A stretch of 64,000 nt of DNA from Vineibacter terrae. Lineage in GTDB: Bacteria; Pseudomonadota; Alphaproteobacteria; Reyranellales; Reyranellaceae. How positions within the stretch are numbered: the stretch's first letter is position 1; every line of letters starts with the position of its first letter. A program made the translations under genes and the position numbers. The notes under the pieces are model-generated. The model did no database searches and was not told the DNA's origin. It worked only from the letters and a program-made list of their open reading frames with translations. Below, in pieces: positions 62,796-64,000 of the stretch. The stretch is from contig NZ_VDUZ01000022.1 in assembly GCF_008039615.1 (NCBI RefSeq), positions 1 to 64,000 of the forward strand. The letters are read 5' to 3'.

Positions 62796-63662
62796 CTACG
62801 CGGCGTAAGCCACCGGCCTGGCGCTGCCCTTGATCTGCGTGCGATGCATCACGCGCCTGGCGGTGGAGTCGAAGGGATCACGCCGGTGCATGGTGGTGCG
62901 GTTGTCCCACAGCACCAGGTCACCGACCCGCCAGCGATGGGCGTAGGTGAACTGCGGCTGGGTGGCGTGCGCCCATAGCGCATCGAGCAGCGCTTCGGAC
63001 TCCGCGGGCGTGCAGCCCTCGACATAGGAGTTGCGGCGGCGGCCGAGATACAGGGCCGGCGCCCCGGTGGCCGGGTGCACGCACACCGCCGGATGCCAGG
63101 CGCCGGGCGCCTGGTGCGGATCATCGGTGGGTGTCACGCCCTGACGCAGATAGCCGCCGGAATTGTAGGTGCCGTCGTGCTTGATGCGCCGGCCGCGGAT
63201 CCTCGCCTTGAGCGTCTCGGGCATGGCCGCGAAGGCGGCCTGCATGCCGCAGAACCAGGTGTCACCCCCGCTGGGCGGCAGCTCCAGCGCATAGAGCATC
63301 GAGGCGTCGGGCGGCGCTTCCAGGTAGCTCATGTCGGTGTGCCACACGGCCTCGCCGGCGCCCAGCGCGCCGATCGGCTGGCCCTTGTCGTCGAGCACAT
63401 TGGAGACGACGTAGATGTCGGGATAGCCGGGCGGGCTCATGCGCCCGTTCTCCTGGTTGGGCGGCGGATCGAGCTCGCCCAGCCGGCGGCTGAAGGCCAG
63501 CAGGTCGTCGTCGCAGAGCGTCTGGTTGCGGAACAGCACGAAAGCGCCGCGGTGCCAGGCCTGCTCGACGGCGGCGAAATCCGCGTCGCTCAGCCGCGCC
63601 ACATCAACGCCCGAGATCTCGGCGCCGACGGCCGGCGTGACGGGGGTGACCACAAGCGCCAT
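62796..63662 (-). CDS. TauD/TfdA family dioxygenase
   Basis: A 288-residue Fe(II)/2-oxoglutarate oxygenase. The iron His and Asp are in AVWHTDMSY, the distal His in NRTTMHRRDPF, and the 2-oxoglutarate Arg in ARRVMHRTQI. Relatives cleave taurine, alkyl sulfates or aryloxy acids; the substrate here is unknown. AGGAGCACG precedes ATG 63662. It follows the LLM gene on the same strand with a short hairpin between them (63686-63706). Confidence 0.9.
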   Translation of the reverse strand: MALVVTPVTPAVGAEISGVDVARLSDADFAAVEQAWHRGAFVLFRNQTLCDDDLLAFSRRLGELDPPPNQENGRMSPPGYPDIYVVSNVLDDKGQPIGALGAGEAVWHTDMSYLEAPPDASMLYALELPPSGGDTWFCGMQAAFAAMPETLKARIRGRRIKHDGTYNSGGYLRQGVTPTDDPHQAPGAWHPAVCVHPATGAPALYLGRRRNSYVEGCTPAESEALLDALWAHATQPQFTYAHRWRVGDLVLWDNRTTMHRRDPFDSTARRVMHRTQIKGSARPVAYAA

Positions 63663-63685
63663 GGCGTGCTCCTGTTGACGTCGGG

Positions 63686-63706
63686 AGCGCCGGCTTCCAG
63701 CCGGCG
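63686..63706. repeat. Hairpin between LLM and TauD genes
   Basis: CGCCGGC, TTCCA, GCCGGCG, extended outward by GGGAG and TTCCC-like bases. No T-run follows on the minus strand, so it is a processing or stability structure rather than a clear terminator. Confidence 0.4.
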
Positions 63707-63735
63707 TTCCCTGCAGCATTTTGCAGCAGCGCGTC

Positions 63736-64000
63736 TCAGCCTGCCAGCGTCGCGAACACTTCCTCGATGGCCTGGCGCTGCCGGCCCGTGGCGGAGGAGG
63801 CCACGATGATGGGCGTGCGCACGCCCGCGGCGTACCATGCCGCCAGCTCCTCGCGCACCCGGGCGGGCGGCCCGAACAGGGTGACGTCGGCCAGCCATTT
63901 GTCGCTCATCAGCCTGGGCAGGTCCTGGATGCGCTGCTCGGCGATGGCGCGCTCGACGGCGGCCATCTCCTCGACATAGCCGCACTCCTTCCAGTAGTTG
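63736..64000 (-). CDS. LLM class flavin-dependent oxidoreductase, C-terminal part (cut by window edge)
   Basis: The last 87 codons of a luciferase-like monooxygenase. The frame enters the window at NYWKECGYVEEMAAVERAIA and continues with MSDKWLADVTLFGPPARVREELAAWYAAGVRTPIIV, the usual C-terminal block of these enzymes, ending ATLAG. The 5' part lies outside the window. It is co-directional with the TauD gene and may form an operon with it, both being oxygenase-type enzymes. Confidence 0.85.
   Translation of the reverse strand, partial: NYWKECGYVEEMAAVERAIAEQRIQDLPRLMSDKWLADVTLFGPPARVREELAAWYAAGVRTPIIVASSATGRQRQAIEEVFATLAG

Overview
The window is high-GC chromosomal DNA with the gene content of an alphaproteobacterium. 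Pointers are a fused CysN/CysC next to a 4Fe-4S type CysH, the argJ / mutT / methyltransferase / comF / grxC / nitrilase neighbourhood typical of that class, two tripartite-tricarboxylate (Bug) binding proteins, a ycjX-ycjF pair, and an aminoacyl carrier protein operon of the kind known from Bradyrhizobium. A Reyranella- or Rhizobiales-like soil bacterium would fit, but no rRNA or tRNA gene is present to settle this. About 65 genes are packed on both strands. No prophage, transposase, integrase or CRISPR array was seen.

Layout. 0.1-8.6 kb: housekeeping and small enzymes (DUF1127 protein, SDR, glyoxalase I, HhH protein, LLM flavoenzyme, MTA/SAH nucleosidase, CysQ, Sua5) and a vapBC module. 8.7-15 kb: two near-identical GlcD-type FAD enzymes flanking a lipoprotein and ycjX-ycjF. 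15-18.6 kb: FAD oxidoreductase and Bug protein divergent from a LysR regulator. 18.8-22 kb: rpmB, a NUDIX enzyme and a membrane-anchored spermidine-synthase-like protein. 22-26 kb: phytase-like lipoprotein, a dienelactone-hydrolase homologue lacking catalytic residues, and the remains of a divergent MFS/TetR pair whose 5' ends have been deleted and joined. 26-28.6 kb: nitrilase-family amidase, glutaredoxin, sarcosine-oxidase-like enzyme. 28.8-36.4 kb: one sulfate uptake and activation cluster (cysH, cysD, cysNC, sbp, cysT, cysW, cysA). 36.5-43 kb: comF, class II aldolase, methyltransferase, membrane protein, mutT, argJ, parvulin. 43.2-46.6 kb: carrier protein, acyl-CoA-dehydrogenase-like protein, tRNA-synthetase-like amino acid:carrier-protein ligase and DUF1839 protein in one operon. 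46.8-64 kb: mainly catabolic and redox genes (zinc dehydrogenase, Dps, cupin, HAD, amidase, GreB, DsbA-family, FAD oxidoreductase plus PhyH, Bug, patatin), a five-gene MBL/SMP-30/SDR/CMD/SDR operon, an HU protein, TauD and a cut LLM enzyme.

How genes work together. The cys block imports sulfate, makes APS and PAPS and reduces APS; CysQ at 5.4 kb clears the PAP by-product. The carrier-protein operon is the most unusual system: a free-standing class II synthetase homologue should load an amino acid on a phosphopantetheine carrier, an atypical flavoprotein may modify it, and the DUF1839 protein, whose motifs recall the BtrH-type acyltransferase fold, may hand it to an unknown acceptor.

Intergenic DNA carries at least four families of long palindromic repeats (called A, B, C and D here), some nested inside longer outer arms (called F), mostly at gene ends. 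Several short perfect palindromes lie between divergent genes and look like operators.
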